Positions 35,895-43,913 of a DNA stretch of 64,000 nucleotides are shown in pieces. Both the position numbers and the translations under genes were made by a program. Origin of the DNA: Betaproteobacteria bacterium (GTDB lineage Bacteria > Pseudomonadota > Gammaproteobacteria > Burkholderiales > Rhodocyclaceae); the NCBI GenBank assembly GCA_016703785.1, contig JADJBM010000032.1, positions 453,552 through 517,551 of the forward strand. Reading direction: 5' to 3'. A model generated the notes under the pieces. That model did not search any database. It was given only the letters and a program-made list of their open reading frames with translations, and had not been told where the DNA came from. The stretch's first letter is position 1. Each line of letters begins with the position of its first letter.

Positions 35895-36127
35895 GTCTTT
35901 TGCGCCCCCATCAGCCGTTGAGGAAGGCTGCAGACGATTCCCCACAGGCTGGCGAAGCCAACCATGAGCGAAATGAAGAGCCAGCGTGTCTTCGGATCGG
36001 TCAGCATGATCCCGTTCCTGCTGAACGTGATGCCAACACCCGCACCCAGCAGGCAACCCACGATGAACTGCCACTCCGTCATCGAGAGCGCGATCGCTGA
36101 CGGCTGGTGAAAAGCTTCGATATCCAT
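35816..36127 (-). CDS. Small membrane protein, two predicted spans
   Basis: 103 residues with spans WQFIVGCLLGAGVGITF and LFISLMVGFASLWGIVC. After about residue 75 the sequence (CLNRFSTTEP...) loses protein-like character where the 39-residue ORF in the other frame begins. The ATG at 36127 is preceded by AAGGAGATGAC, a good ribosome site. First gene of the four-gene minus-strand cluster. Confidence 0.55.
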   Translation of the reverse strand: MDIEAFHQPSAIALSMTEWQFIVGCLLGAGVGITFSRNGIMLTDPKTRWLFISLMVGFASLWGIVCSLPQRLMGAQKTCLNRFSTTEPASFHFGARWCSSRDG

Positions 36128-36253
36128 GTCATCTCCTTATCAATTGCCTATTCAAGGCTACAGAGGTGACTAGGGGCGTTTTGGAATATTTCTGAGAGGA
36201 AAACCGCTTAAGAAACAGTGGCTCACACAGTGACCCCTGCCAGGCCGTATCAT

Positions 36254-36267
36254 CGAACGATCATTCG
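36254..36267 (+). promoter_or_regulatory. Candidate SOS operator before umuD
   Basis: CGAAC-GATC-ATTCG is an inverted repeat one base away from the CGAAC-N4-GTTCG LexA box used mainly in Gram-positive bacteria. It lies 15 bases upstream of the umuD ATG. No E. coli-type CTGT-N8-ACAG box is visible in the intergenic region. Assignment is weak. Confidence 0.3.
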
Positions 36268-36281
36268 GTAGGCCAAACACC

Positions 36282-36701
36282 ATGATCTCGATCCCTTCCC
36301 CCAACCCGCCCCGCGCGGCGCGGCCCCTTTTTCTCTCGCGCGTGCCGGCCGGCTTTCCCTCGCCGGCCGACGACTACGTCGAGTGCAGCCTCGACCTGAA
36401 CGAGCACCTCATCGCCCACCGCGAGGCGACCTTCTTCGTGCGCGTCAAGGGCCACTCCATGACCGGCGCCGGCATCCGCGACGGCGACCTGCTGGTGGTC
36501 GACCGCTCGCTCGAAGCCGGCGACGGCGACATCGTCGTCGCGGTGGTCGACGGCGAGCTCACCGTCAAGCGCCTGTCGCGCCGCGGCGGCACCGTGCGCC
36601 TGCTGCCCGAGCACCCCGGCTGCGCGCCCATCGAGTTCAAGGACGGCCAGGAGCTGACGGTGTGGGGCGTCGTCACCAGCGTCATCCACCGCGTGAGATG
36701 A
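36282..36701 (+). CDS. umuD: UmuD-like S24 peptidase, SOS translesion polymerase subunit
   Basis: 139 residues, the normal UmuD length. The Ser of the Ser-Lys dyad is in VKGHSMTGAGI and the Lys in VVDGELTVKRL. RecA-stimulated self-cleavage would occur in the N-terminal arm. It overlaps the 5' piece of host umuC (ATGA at 36698). That umuC is interrupted 104 bp later by a 25-kb element, so this UmuD has lost its native partner and may work with the element-borne UmuC at 42268. Confidence 0.93.
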   Translation: MISIPSPNPPRAARPLFLSRVPAGFPSPADDYVECSLDLNEHLIAHREATFFVRVKGHSMTGAGIRDGDLLVVDRSLEAGDGDIVVAVVDGELTVKRLSRRGGTVRLLPEHPGCAPIEFKDGQELTVWGVVTSVIHRVR

Positions 36702-36801
36702 GCTTTGCGCTAGTCGACGGCAACAACTTCTACGTCTCCTGCGAGCGCGTCTTCGACCCGAAGCTGGAGGGCCGCCCCGTCGTCGTGCTGTCCAACAACG
36801 A
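36698..36801 (+). pseudogene. umuC: 5' fragment of host umuC, interrupted by the mobile element
   Basis: Encodes MSFALVDGNNFYVSCERVF and continues to VVVLSNND, the start of a Y-family polymerase, in the normal ATGA overlap with umuD. Base 36801 is the last host base. In the present sequence the frame runs into the element and stops after 5 foreign codons (LKGQDC, TAG at 36821). Joining 36801 to 62062 completes codon GAC and continues as GCVVARSQEVKAL, the expected UmuC sequence. Confidence 0.93.
36794..36801 (+). repeat. Left copy of the 8-bp direct repeat flanking the 25-kb element
   Basis: AACAACGA, identical to 62054-62061. In the uninterrupted gene it encodes the two Asn and first two bases of Asp in the conserved SNNDG segment of UmuC. 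Confidence 0.9.
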
Positions 36802-36824
36802 TCTGAAGGGGCAAGATTGTTAGT
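36802..36824 (+). repeat. Left terminal inverted repeat of the element
   Basis: TCTGAA (36802-36807), ten variable bases, TGTTAGT (36818-36824). The right end carries the same pattern on the other strand at 62031-62053. These are likely recombinase-binding arms on the element side of the crossover. Confidence 0.85.
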
Positions 36825-36930
36825 GCCGTGATATGCCCCCGGAGGGTGTTGGGTTTGGGTTTTGGGGGTTGATTTTCTCGTCTCTATGAGACGAGTAGCA
36901 GGTGGGGGTCCGGGGGAGGAGTCGGCACGA

Positions 36931-37230
36931 ATGGCATCTGTGGATAACTTGGCGTTGCTGCGATGGCGGGAGATGGAATCCATCCATGTCCTGCGCTTGT
37001 TGGCCGACCACATCAAAGAAGACCCATCATTCCATCCACGATCAAGTCATCAGACTACCCGTTGGCACGTACATGTCGCAGGCCGTGACTGGGAGTTCTT
37101 GTGCACCGGCCCAAAATTTTGGGATGTACGCATGGAACGCGGTGGTGGTGGCGCCATCGACCTGATCATGCATCTCTACACACTCAAATTCAAGGCGGCG
37201 ATCACGGTCCTGAAAGAGATGGGTATATGA
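36931..37230 (+). CDS. Small primase/CHC2-like protein at the head of the recombinase module
   Basis: 99 residues from ATG 36931, which has a GGGGGAGGAG ribosome site; a TTG at 36862 would extend it by 23 unconserved residues. The C-terminal half RWHVHVAGRDWEFLCTGPKFWD..GGGGAIDLIMHLYTLKFKAAITVL resembles the CHC2 zinc-finger/primase-type GGGAIDLVMHL signature, although most zinc cysteines are missing. It overlaps the first recombinase as ATGA, so it is translated with the module. Function unknown; a DNA-binding accessory factor is plausible. Confidence 0.65.
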   Translation: MASVDNLALLRWREMESIHVLRLLADHIKEDPSFHPRSSHQTTRWHVHVAGRDWEFLCTGPKFWDVRMERGGGGAIDLIMHLYTLKFKAAITVLKEMGI

Positions 37231-38399
37231 GGCTTGTCATGGCGACCTCTGATTTTTTGATCGCCGGTCGATCTTTTGCCGGATTTCCCCTGCTTCTCAA
37301 TGAAGACGGGTGGCCCATGGAGCCGGCACACTCCTTTCTATGGCAGGCATTGATAACCCACGGCGGTGTCGAGAGCAAGCTCACGTGGGAAGCTTACGGG
37401 CGGCGCCTGTACGACTACTTTGCTTTCCTTGCCGCGAATGAACTTCAATGGGATGAGGAACAAAAGCCGCACGGACTAAGTGTTGTCGCGCGTTATCGCG
37501 ACTGGTCGCTTGGTGAGCTGGCCTTGAGTCCCAATACCGTCAACAAGCGCTTGAACTTGATCGTACGGTTCTATGACTGGTGCAAGCGCCAAGGCTATAT
37601 CGCCCACCTGCCATTTGGGTTTCGCGATGTGCGAACACCCGCGCATCAGGGATTTCTTTCCCATGTTGATCGATCTGGCGGCTTCGTGCAAAAGCCGGCC
37701 GTCATGGCCCGCGAGCGCAAAACCACAATCAAATTGCTGACCAAGACGCAGGTTCGACAATGTCTCGGCACCCAACTTGACCCAAGCCACGCGCTTCTAT
37801 TCAACCTGATGGTCCGCACCGGCATGCGATCGTGTGAAGCGCGCTCATTTCCGCTCGCCTATGTCTTTAACCCCAGATCCCGCTCGGATCTGCGCACCGG
37901 CCAGATGATCCGCATTCTTCTGGAGCCTGCGGATATGCACATCAAATACGAGAAGCCCAGGAGCATCGATGTGCCTTGGTCTCTGATGGAAGACATGTGG
38001 GCGTATTCCCTGCACCAGCGTGAGATTCGGCGTCGGCGATCCGGATTGAATCTGGCGGCCTTGGTATTGACTGAACTTGGACACGAATTCTCCAAGAGCG
38101 CCGTCGTCGATGCGATGAAGGCCATCGAGAAAAAAGTCGGATTTCAGGTGCGGGCACACATGCTGCGCCACACCTACGGAACATACACGCTGTCGGCACT
38201 GCGTAAGAGCCTTGAATTCCATGGGGAGCCGTTGCTATACGTGCGTGACCGGATGGGGCATTCCGACGTGCAAACCACAGCGATCTACCTGCATTTGATT
38301 AACCAGTTGGATGCCCAGATCGTATTGGCCCACGAGGACGAACTGGACATGCTATTTGCCACCACCGGACACGGTGAAATGGCGAGCGGGATTCAGTGA
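37227..38399 (+). CDS. Tyrosine recombinase 1 of the element (GinA-like)
   Basis: 390 residues. Catalytic residues are intact: Arg in RTGMRSCEA (about 201), HxxR in HMLRHTYGTY (about 311-314), GHSDVQTT and nucleophile Tyr in IYLHL (about 354). The N-terminal 120 residues form a core-binding domain (SPNTVNKRLNLIVRFYDWCKRQGYI). Start ATG 37227 overlaps the upstream ORF; an internal ATG at 37239 is possible. The stop overlaps recombinase 2. By position it corresponds to the first of the three GInt recombinases. Confidence 0.88.
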   Translation: MRLVMATSDFLIAGRSFAGFPLLLNEDGWPMEPAHSFLWQALITHGGVESKLTWEAYGRRLYDYFAFLAANELQWDEEQKPHGLSVVARYRDWSLGELALSPNTVNKRLNLIVRFYDWCKRQGYIAHLPFGFRDVRTPAHQGFLSHVDRSGGFVQKPAVMARERKTTIKLLTKTQVRQCLGTQLDPSHALLFNLMVRTGMRSCEARSFPLAYVFNPRSRSDLRTGQMIRILLEPADMHIKYEKPRSIDVPWSLMEDMWAYSLHQREIRRRRSGLNLAALVLTELGHEFSKSAVVDAMKAIEKKVGFQVRAHMLRHTYGTYTLSALRKSLEFHGEPLLYVRDRMGHSDVQTTAIYLHLINQLDAQIVLAHEDELDMLFATTGHGEMASGIQ

Positions 38400-40024
38400 T
38401 GGCCCGTGTCAAAGACTACAGAGCCAAGATGCCTGGAATAGCAGTCCCGGTTCCCTCTGGTGCAAACGACACAGACGCGATAGTCATGCTACCGGCCAAT
38501 CCACGAAGCCATAACCGTATCGATCTTAGCCCGTGGCTGGGGCACGGATTCGATGCCTGGATCTGGGCGGCAGCGACAGTAGTGAAGGCGCGTCTCGACA
38601 GCAGCAACTACTCGGTCGCCACGATCGTCAGCTTTGCGTCCAACGGAATCAAAGTGTTCTTCCCGTACCTGGTCGAGAATCAGGTCGGCGTGATGCCTGC
38701 GCGTCCCTCTGATCTGACCCGCGCCGATGTCGAACGGTACATACGCTGGCTCAAAGCCAAATATCCCAACGGATCGACCGCGAAAAACTATTACTCAGCC
38801 TTCAAATCAGTAATCGTCGGTCTGATCGACTACGGGTTCATCGAGAACAGCGCAGAGGCATTGCTACCTGCCAATCCGTTTCCGATGAATGGAACTGCCA
38901 CGCGAGGCGAATTGCCGCTGAGCCAAACGGAGATGCAGCGATTGGCGACAGCGCTCAAGTCGGACCTCGTTGCCATCCACCACAAACGTTTTAGCGGCTT
39001 GGAATCAGAAGCGACTGTGGTGCTCCTCCTCCTGATCGGCATGCGCTCCGGCATCAATGCGACGCCACTGCTGGAAATGAAACGTGACTGCTTGTCACCC
39101 CATCCGTTTATGCCCAACCTCATGTTGGTCAGAACATTCAAGCGCAGGGGAAAAGGTGCGCAGTCGACCACATTGCGCCAGACCGATATTCACGATCAGA
39201 CATCCCCCATTCCCATGGATGGTGTTGCCGTACTCAGACGGGCTTTGGAAATGACGCAAGAGCTGGCCGTCAATACCCCCGAGTCGATCAAAGATCGGCT
39301 CTGGCTATACCGCTCGGCACAACGCGGGCAAGGCAATGGACAGACACTCTGCCTGACGATGGGGACCATGGCCGAGATCACCAGAGAGATCGTTAAGCGC
39401 CATGCACTGCACGCCGATGACGGCACGCCACTCAGGGTGACCTTGGGGCGCCTACGAAAAACCATGGAAAACCGGCTCTGGAAACTGAGCAATGGCGATT
39501 TGCTGGCCGTGTCGGCCGTAATGGGACATACCCCGCAGGTGGCTGATAACCACTATTTGCGACTCGATGAGCAGACAAAGGTCGAGGGGGCGAAATTCAT
39601 TGGCCTTGCCTTGCCCGCAAAACTGCGGGGAGCGCATCTCGTCCCAACACCGACGGGAAGTTGCAATGACAGTTTGCACGGTGCGCGGGCGCCGAAAGAT
39701 GGTGCGACACATTGCACGGAATTCACGCATTGCCTGGGATGCCCCAGCTACGTCATTGTTGGATCACTCGACGACTTGCATCGCCTGTTCAGCTTCCAAC
39801 GATTTCTGATGGCGGAGATTGACTATTACCCGGCAGCGGATTGGCAACAGTGGCAAATGCACCATCACGATCTGATCGCGCATATCGACCGAATCGTGTC
39901 GGATCACTTTACGCCCGAGTTGGTTACCCAAGCAAAAGAGCGTGCCGACAGGGAGCTTCATCCCTTCTGGGAACTACGCCTTCGACAAGTACGGACGCAT
40001 CGTGAGGCGCGCTATGGGGGCTAA
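38399..40024 (+). CDS. Tyrosine recombinase 2 of the element (GinB-like), altered HxxR box
   Basis: 541 residues. Arg I is in IGMRSGINATP (about 216) and the C-terminal MGHTPQVADNHYLRLD holds His and Tyr (about 385). In box II the usual HxxR reads GRLRKTMENRL, so the histidine is replaced by glycine. A C-terminal extension of about 130 residues carries a cysteine cluster (GSCN..HCTEFTHCLGC), probably zinc binding. The ATG shares one base with the preceding stop (TGATG). Confidence 0.86.
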   Translation: MARVKDYRAKMPGIAVPVPSGANDTDAIVMLPANPRSHNRIDLSPWLGHGFDAWIWAAATVVKARLDSSNYSVATIVSFASNGIKVFFPYLVENQVGVMPARPSDLTRADVERYIRWLKAKYPNGSTAKNYYSAFKSVIVGLIDYGFIENSAEALLPANPFPMNGTATRGELPLSQTEMQRLATALKSDLVAIHHKRFSGLESEATVVLLLLIGMRSGINATPLLEMKRDCLSPHPFMPNLMLVRTFKRRGKGAQSTTLRQTDIHDQTSPIPMDGVAVLRRALEMTQELAVNTPESIKDRLWLYRSAQRGQGNGQTLCLTMGTMAEITREIVKRHALHADDGTPLRVTLGRLRKTMENRLWKLSNGDLLAVSAVMGHTPQVADNHYLRLDEQTKVEGAKFIGLALPAKLRGAHLVPTPTGSCNDSLHGARAPKDGATHCTEFTHCLGCPSYVIVGSLDDLHRLFSFQRFLMAEIDYYPAADWQQWQMHHHDLIAHIDRIVSDHFTPELVTQAKERADRELHPFWELRLRQVRTHREARYGG

Positions 40025-41852
40025 TTCCAATGCGTTCAAGGCTTATGACCTGCTGGCTACACAGCCAGTATCCGTCAAAGACCTGCCTGACCGAGTTCGC
40101 GCAGGCATCGTCATTAGTGCGGTTACTGACATGAATGGCGTCAATCACACCCTGTCGACGTTCGGCGAGGTCATTTGGGATTTCAGGCCTTACTTCGAAC
40201 AATCCAATGTGGCAGATGGCCAGAAATACATTCCTTGGCCACAGGATTGCACATACGACCTGGTGAGTGACTGCAAGACAGTTCTCTATGCATGGTTCAA
40301 GCGCGGCCTGCCGGGGTCGAAGCCGCCGGTCGCCATGGGTGTATGTCAGACAGCGATTGCCTCGGCCATTCCGCTGATGCGCTGGCTGATGTCAGTGAAT
40401 GTCCATCGATTCGACCACATGAAACCAATTCATGTGGCGAACTATGTTCATCACATCAAGGCTCGACTTGTCCGTAATGCACATAGTGTCTATGACAGTT
40501 TGCGCATACTGGAGTTTCTGTGGGTGTTTCGTGACGAGACATCGTTCCCTCTCGCGAACTGTCCATGGGGTACGAGTTCGCTTTGGCGGGTCAGTGGACT
40601 GGCAAAACAGGCCGGACGCAATGAGGTTGGCAAAACGCCCATCATTCCTCCAGATGTCCAAGCTCAGGTCTTTAATTACTGCGAGCAGATTCTCGCGAAC
40701 GCAACAGACACTCTGAACGAGCGTGACGCGGGGCGATTGGGGTTGCGAAATCCTGCCTTGGTTTCCATCCGCGATGCGGCGCTGTATGTCCTGTCGATTA
40801 CCAGTGGCATGCGTAATGAGGAGGCCATCGGGGTCGAGACAAGTTCCTGGCGTAGCGAACGACGGGATGGCGTCGACTATCACTGGGTCGCCACGACGGA
40901 ACACAAGACAGGGAAAGGCAAGGTGGAGTTTTTGGTACCGGAACTCACGGTCAGGGTTCTGGAGTTGATGAGCCGCTATGCACAACCACTGCAAGAACAA
41001 TTGGTGAGAGAAATCGAGGAACTGGAATGCGAGTCCGATCCTCACGGTTTGACGGACCGATTGCTTCAGATAGCGAAAGCAAAACGGAACGCCAACAAGC
41101 TCTTTCTGTGCACCAGCATGTCCGGTCAGCAGAAATCAGCCTATTACCATGTTGATGCATTGACCAATGGGGGTGCGAAGGTCGCATTCCGGCGACTGGC
41201 GAAGGCCGCTGGCACATCTTGGTTATTGTCTCCGCACCAGTGTCGGAGAACCTATGCGCGAAATATTGTCGAATCGCGCATGGGTCGCGCGTCGCTGGTC
41301 TTCCTGAAATGGCAGTTCAAGCATTCCAGCATGAGCATGACGCAGTTGTATGCCTCCAATCCCATGCAGGATGCCGCCCTATTCGATGAAGTCCTGGCCG
41401 AGATGGCTGACTTCAAGGTGGACTTGATTGAATCCTGGCTCGGCGACCAGCCGTTAAGTGGAGGCGCTGGACGCGCCATCAAACGAGTTCGTGCCATCGC
41501 CCTGGAGAGTCGGCATGCCTTGTTGGCTGAGACGGCAAGTTACGTTCATATCCGCGCCACAGGTCACGGCTGGTGTCTGGCCCAGGAAAAAGGCTGTGGT
41601 GGTGCCGGCCTGTACGAAGCAACTCGATGTGTCGATTGCAAGAATGCCGTCATTGACGAGTCCTTTGCCGATGTCTGGCAAGGCCTCTATCAGCAGCAGC
41701 GCGAATTACTGGCCATCGACGATGCCGGGCCGGCAGTTAGGCAACGCGCCGAACGTGACATTCAATGGGCACAGCAGGTCATGACAGACCTCGGCATGTT
41801 GCCGGAGTCTTCAAACTTCTCACCACAGGCAGGGGGGGTATGCGATGAGTGA
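40014..41852 (+). CDS. Tyrosine recombinase 3 of the element (GinC-like), large
   Basis: 612 residues from ATG 40014 (GAGG ribosome site, 11-bp overlap with recombinase 2); the frame is open further upstream, so a longer form cannot be excluded. Catalytic Arg in TSGMRNEEAIG, HxxR in SPHQCRRTYA, His and Tyr in FKHSSMSMTQLYAS. A C-terminal cysteine pattern (GWCLAQEKGCGG..TRCVDCK) mirrors that of recombinase 2. It overlaps the small downstream gene by 8 bp (ATGAGTGA). Confidence 0.86.
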   Translation: MGANSNAFKAYDLLATQPVSVKDLPDRVRAGIVISAVTDMNGVNHTLSTFGEVIWDFRPYFEQSNVADGQKYIPWPQDCTYDLVSDCKTVLYAWFKRGLPGSKPPVAMGVCQTAIASAIPLMRWLMSVNVHRFDHMKPIHVANYVHHIKARLVRNAHSVYDSLRILEFLWVFRDETSFPLANCPWGTSSLWRVSGLAKQAGRNEVGKTPIIPPDVQAQVFNYCEQILANATDTLNERDAGRLGLRNPALVSIRDAALYVLSITSGMRNEEAIGVETSSWRSERRDGVDYHWVATTEHKTGKGKVEFLVPELTVRVLELMSRYAQPLQEQLVREIEELECESDPHGLTDRLLQIAKAKRNANKLFLCTSMSGQQKSAYYHVDALTNGGAKVAFRRLAKAAGTSWLLSPHQCRRTYARNIVESRMGRASLVFLKWQFKHSSMSMTQLYASNPMQDAALFDEVLAEMADFKVDLIESWLGDQPLSGGAGRAIKRVRAIALESRHALLAETASYVHIRATGHGWCLAQEKGCGGAGLYEATRCVDCKNAVIDESFADVWQGLYQQQRELLAIDDAGPAVRQRAERDIQWAQQVMTDLGMLPESSNFSPQAGGVCDE

Positions 41853-42261
41853 CCGAAAGGCGCACAATCGAAAACAGACGATCGACGGCATCCAGCAGGC
41901 CATTGAACAGTTACAGGCAAGCCAAGGCAAGTTGTCAATTTCCGCTGTGGCGAACATGGCCGGGGTCACTCCTGCACTGATTCACAACACGTATCCCGAT
42001 CTCGCCGAGAAGATCCGGGGCTTGGTAGGCAAGGCAACACGAACCCAGCGGGATGCCAAACACGGCGAACTGGTGCGCGAACGCGAGTCCAACCGGACAC
42101 TACGACAGGAACTTGCCGAGACTAAGGCCGCACTGGCGAAGCTTGCGTCTGTCAATCAAGTGCTGCTGAACGAGGTGGCCGTGCTGAATGGCATCGCCAC
42201 GGGCAAAGTGGTCTCAATCCTGCGTGCTCGCGAAGCGTGCAGTGAATCCTCTCCAACGTAG
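41845..42261 (+). CDS. Small HTH plus coiled-coil protein (GinD/TnpC-like)
   Basis: 138 residues. The N-terminal half has a TetR-like helix-turn-helix pattern (LSISAVANMAGVTPALIHNTYPDL); the C-terminal half is a coiled coil (ELVRERESNRTLRQELAETKAALAKL). This matches the small fourth protein found with triple-recombinase modules and the TnpC protein of Tn554. It probably directs or regulates recombination. It ends 6 bp before the element-borne umuC. Confidence 0.8.
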   Translation: MSDRKAHNRKQTIDGIQQAIEQLQASQGKLSISAVANMAGVTPALIHNTYPDLAEKIRGLVGKATRTQRDAKHGELVRERESNRTLRQELAETKAALAKLASVNQVLLNEVAVLNGIATGKVVSILRAREACSESSPT

Positions 42262-42267
42262 TCAGCT

Positions 42268-43563
42268 ATGTACGCCCTGGTGGATGGCAACAATTTCTAC
42301 GTCAGTTGTGAGCGGGTATTCCAGCCCAGTCTCAACGGGCGCCCTGTGGTTGTCTTGTCGTCAAATGACGGATGCGCGATTGCCCGCAGCAATGAGGCGA
42401 AAGCGTTGGGCATCAAGATGGGTGCGCCCTGGTTCCAGATCCGGCATCTGGAAAAGGAGGCAGGCCTGATCGGTTTCTCAGCGAATTTCACCCTTTATGG
42501 TGACATGAGCGCGCGCATGATGCGGATCGCTGCGGATCTCGGGCCGACTCAGGAGATATACAGCATTGACGAATCCTTTATCGGTTTGCATGGCGTGCGC
42601 GATGACGTTGGGCTCCGGGCATGGACCGTTCGCAATCGGATACTCGATTGGATCGGTATTCCGTGTGGGGTTGGTATCGGTCTGACCAAAACGCTGGCAA
42701 AACTGGCCAATCACATTGCCAAGTCGGCTGAGCGCAAGCCCGGCAGCTATCCGTCCGAACTCGCCACGGTATGTAACCTGGCGGTCTTGCCATTGGCCAC
42801 CAGAGAGGCCGTGATGGCGGCGACTGAGGTTGGGGATGTCTGGGGTGTCGGCCCACGGATTGGCAAGCAGTTGCGTGATGCTGGCGTTTTGACTGCCCTC
42901 AATCTGGCGCGTATGAGCCCGTCCTTGGTGCGCGAGCGATGGAGTGTCGTGCTGGAGCGCACCGTTCGCGAGTTGCAAGGCGAGTCCTGTCTGGCGATTG
43001 AGGACGCTCCGCCCCCCAAGAAGCAAATTGCCCATACGCGAAGCTTTGGCCACCCGATCAGTGATCTGGATGGACTGATTGACGCCGTCACCAGCTTCAC
43101 GGTGCGTGCGGCAGAAAAGCTCCGCCAGCAAGGGAGCGTGACCCGGCAGGTGAGCGTGTTTGCTCATACCTCGCCGTTTCGTTCTGGGCCACACTTCTCA
43201 CGTAGCGTGGTGGTTGCATTGCCACGACCAACATCTGACACGCGGCCTCTGGTCCAGGCAGCAATACGAGGGATCAAGCAGATTTACCAGCCCGGCTTCC
43301 AGTTAAGCAAGGCGGGTGTCATGCTGCTGGATCTGGCACCGGAGTCGGTGTGTCAGGGGGAACTGTTTGAGCAGAACGACTCCGTCGATTCGGGGATTAT
43401 TTCTAAAACGCTGGACGTGATCAATGCACGCTTTGGGCGCGGCGCAATTCAGCTAGGTTCGTCAAGCTTGAAAAATGCGAGGCGAGACTGGGTGGTGACG
43501 CGAGGGCGTCTCAGTCCGCAATACACGACCCGATGGGAAGACTTACCGATCGTAAGAGCGTAG
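42268..43563 (+). CDS. umuC: Complete UmuC-type DNA polymerase V catalytic subunit carried by the element
   Basis: 431 residues, full length. Seen: MYALVDGNNFYVSCERVF with the catalytic Asp and steric-gate region, YSIDESFIG with the catalytic DE, the HhH region VGDVWGVGPRIGKQL, a little-finger domain, and the normal UmuC C-terminal end YTTRWEDLPIVRA. It is only a diverged homologue of the host umuC that the element disrupts. It has no umuD of its own. At the position equivalent to the insertion core it reads TCAAATGA instead of AACAACGA, which could protect it from self-insertion. Confidence 0.95.
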   Translation: MYALVDGNNFYVSCERVFQPSLNGRPVVVLSSNDGCAIARSNEAKALGIKMGAPWFQIRHLEKEAGLIGFSANFTLYGDMSARMMRIAADLGPTQEIYSIDESFIGLHGVRDDVGLRAWTVRNRILDWIGIPCGVGIGLTKTLAKLANHIAKSAERKPGSYPSELATVCNLAVLPLATREAVMAATEVGDVWGVGPRIGKQLRDAGVLTALNLARMSPSLVRERWSVVLERTVRELQGESCLAIEDAPPPKKQIAHTRSFGHPISDLDGLIDAVTSFTVRAAEKLRQQGSVTRQVSVFAHTSPFRSGPHFSRSVVVALPRPTSDTRPLVQAAIRGIKQIYQPGFQLSKAGVMLLDLAPESVCQGELFEQNDSVDSGIISKTLDVINARFGRGAIQLGSSSLKNARRDWVVTRGRLSPQYTTRWEDLPIVRA

Positions 43564-43913
43564 CCATGCGCGGATAATGGCCGGATGCGGCCAGCAACGG
43601 TCATAGCGACGGTAAAAGGTTGTCTGGCTCGAACGGCGGGTAACTGATCCCTAAGCCGCCATCAATTGCTACAGTCGTCAGTCTCCTGCTCGGCCACTGC
43701 CGCCGTTCGGCTTGCTGGCTGACTCAGTCGGCAATGAGGCGGTTAGCTGCCGGTCAGGCTTTACGGCAACTTTTTGTAGAATGAATTACAACTTATGCTG
43801 AGCGAAGCACCTTTGGCAGATGCCGGTGTGTTGGAGATCAAATGTGGCGAGGCTCATAAGAGGCGTATTTTCGCGCTATCCTGCTCTCTTTTCTTTATTC
43901 CCGATTTGCCAAT
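43564..43913. other. Non-coding gap after the element-borne umuC
   Basis: 350 bases without a convincing gene. The hairpin TGGCCG-GATG-CGGCCA (43578-43593) 15 bases after the umuC stop has no T-run. The rest holds short GCCG/CGGC-type imperfect repeats and then becomes AT-rich towards the MFS gene, marking a composition change. Confidence 0.5.

Noticed and set aside
36862..36930. TTG start extending the primase-like ORF by 23 residues
   Set aside because: ATG 36931 has a much better ribosome site and the extension (MGVDFLVSMRRVAGGG..) has no family character.
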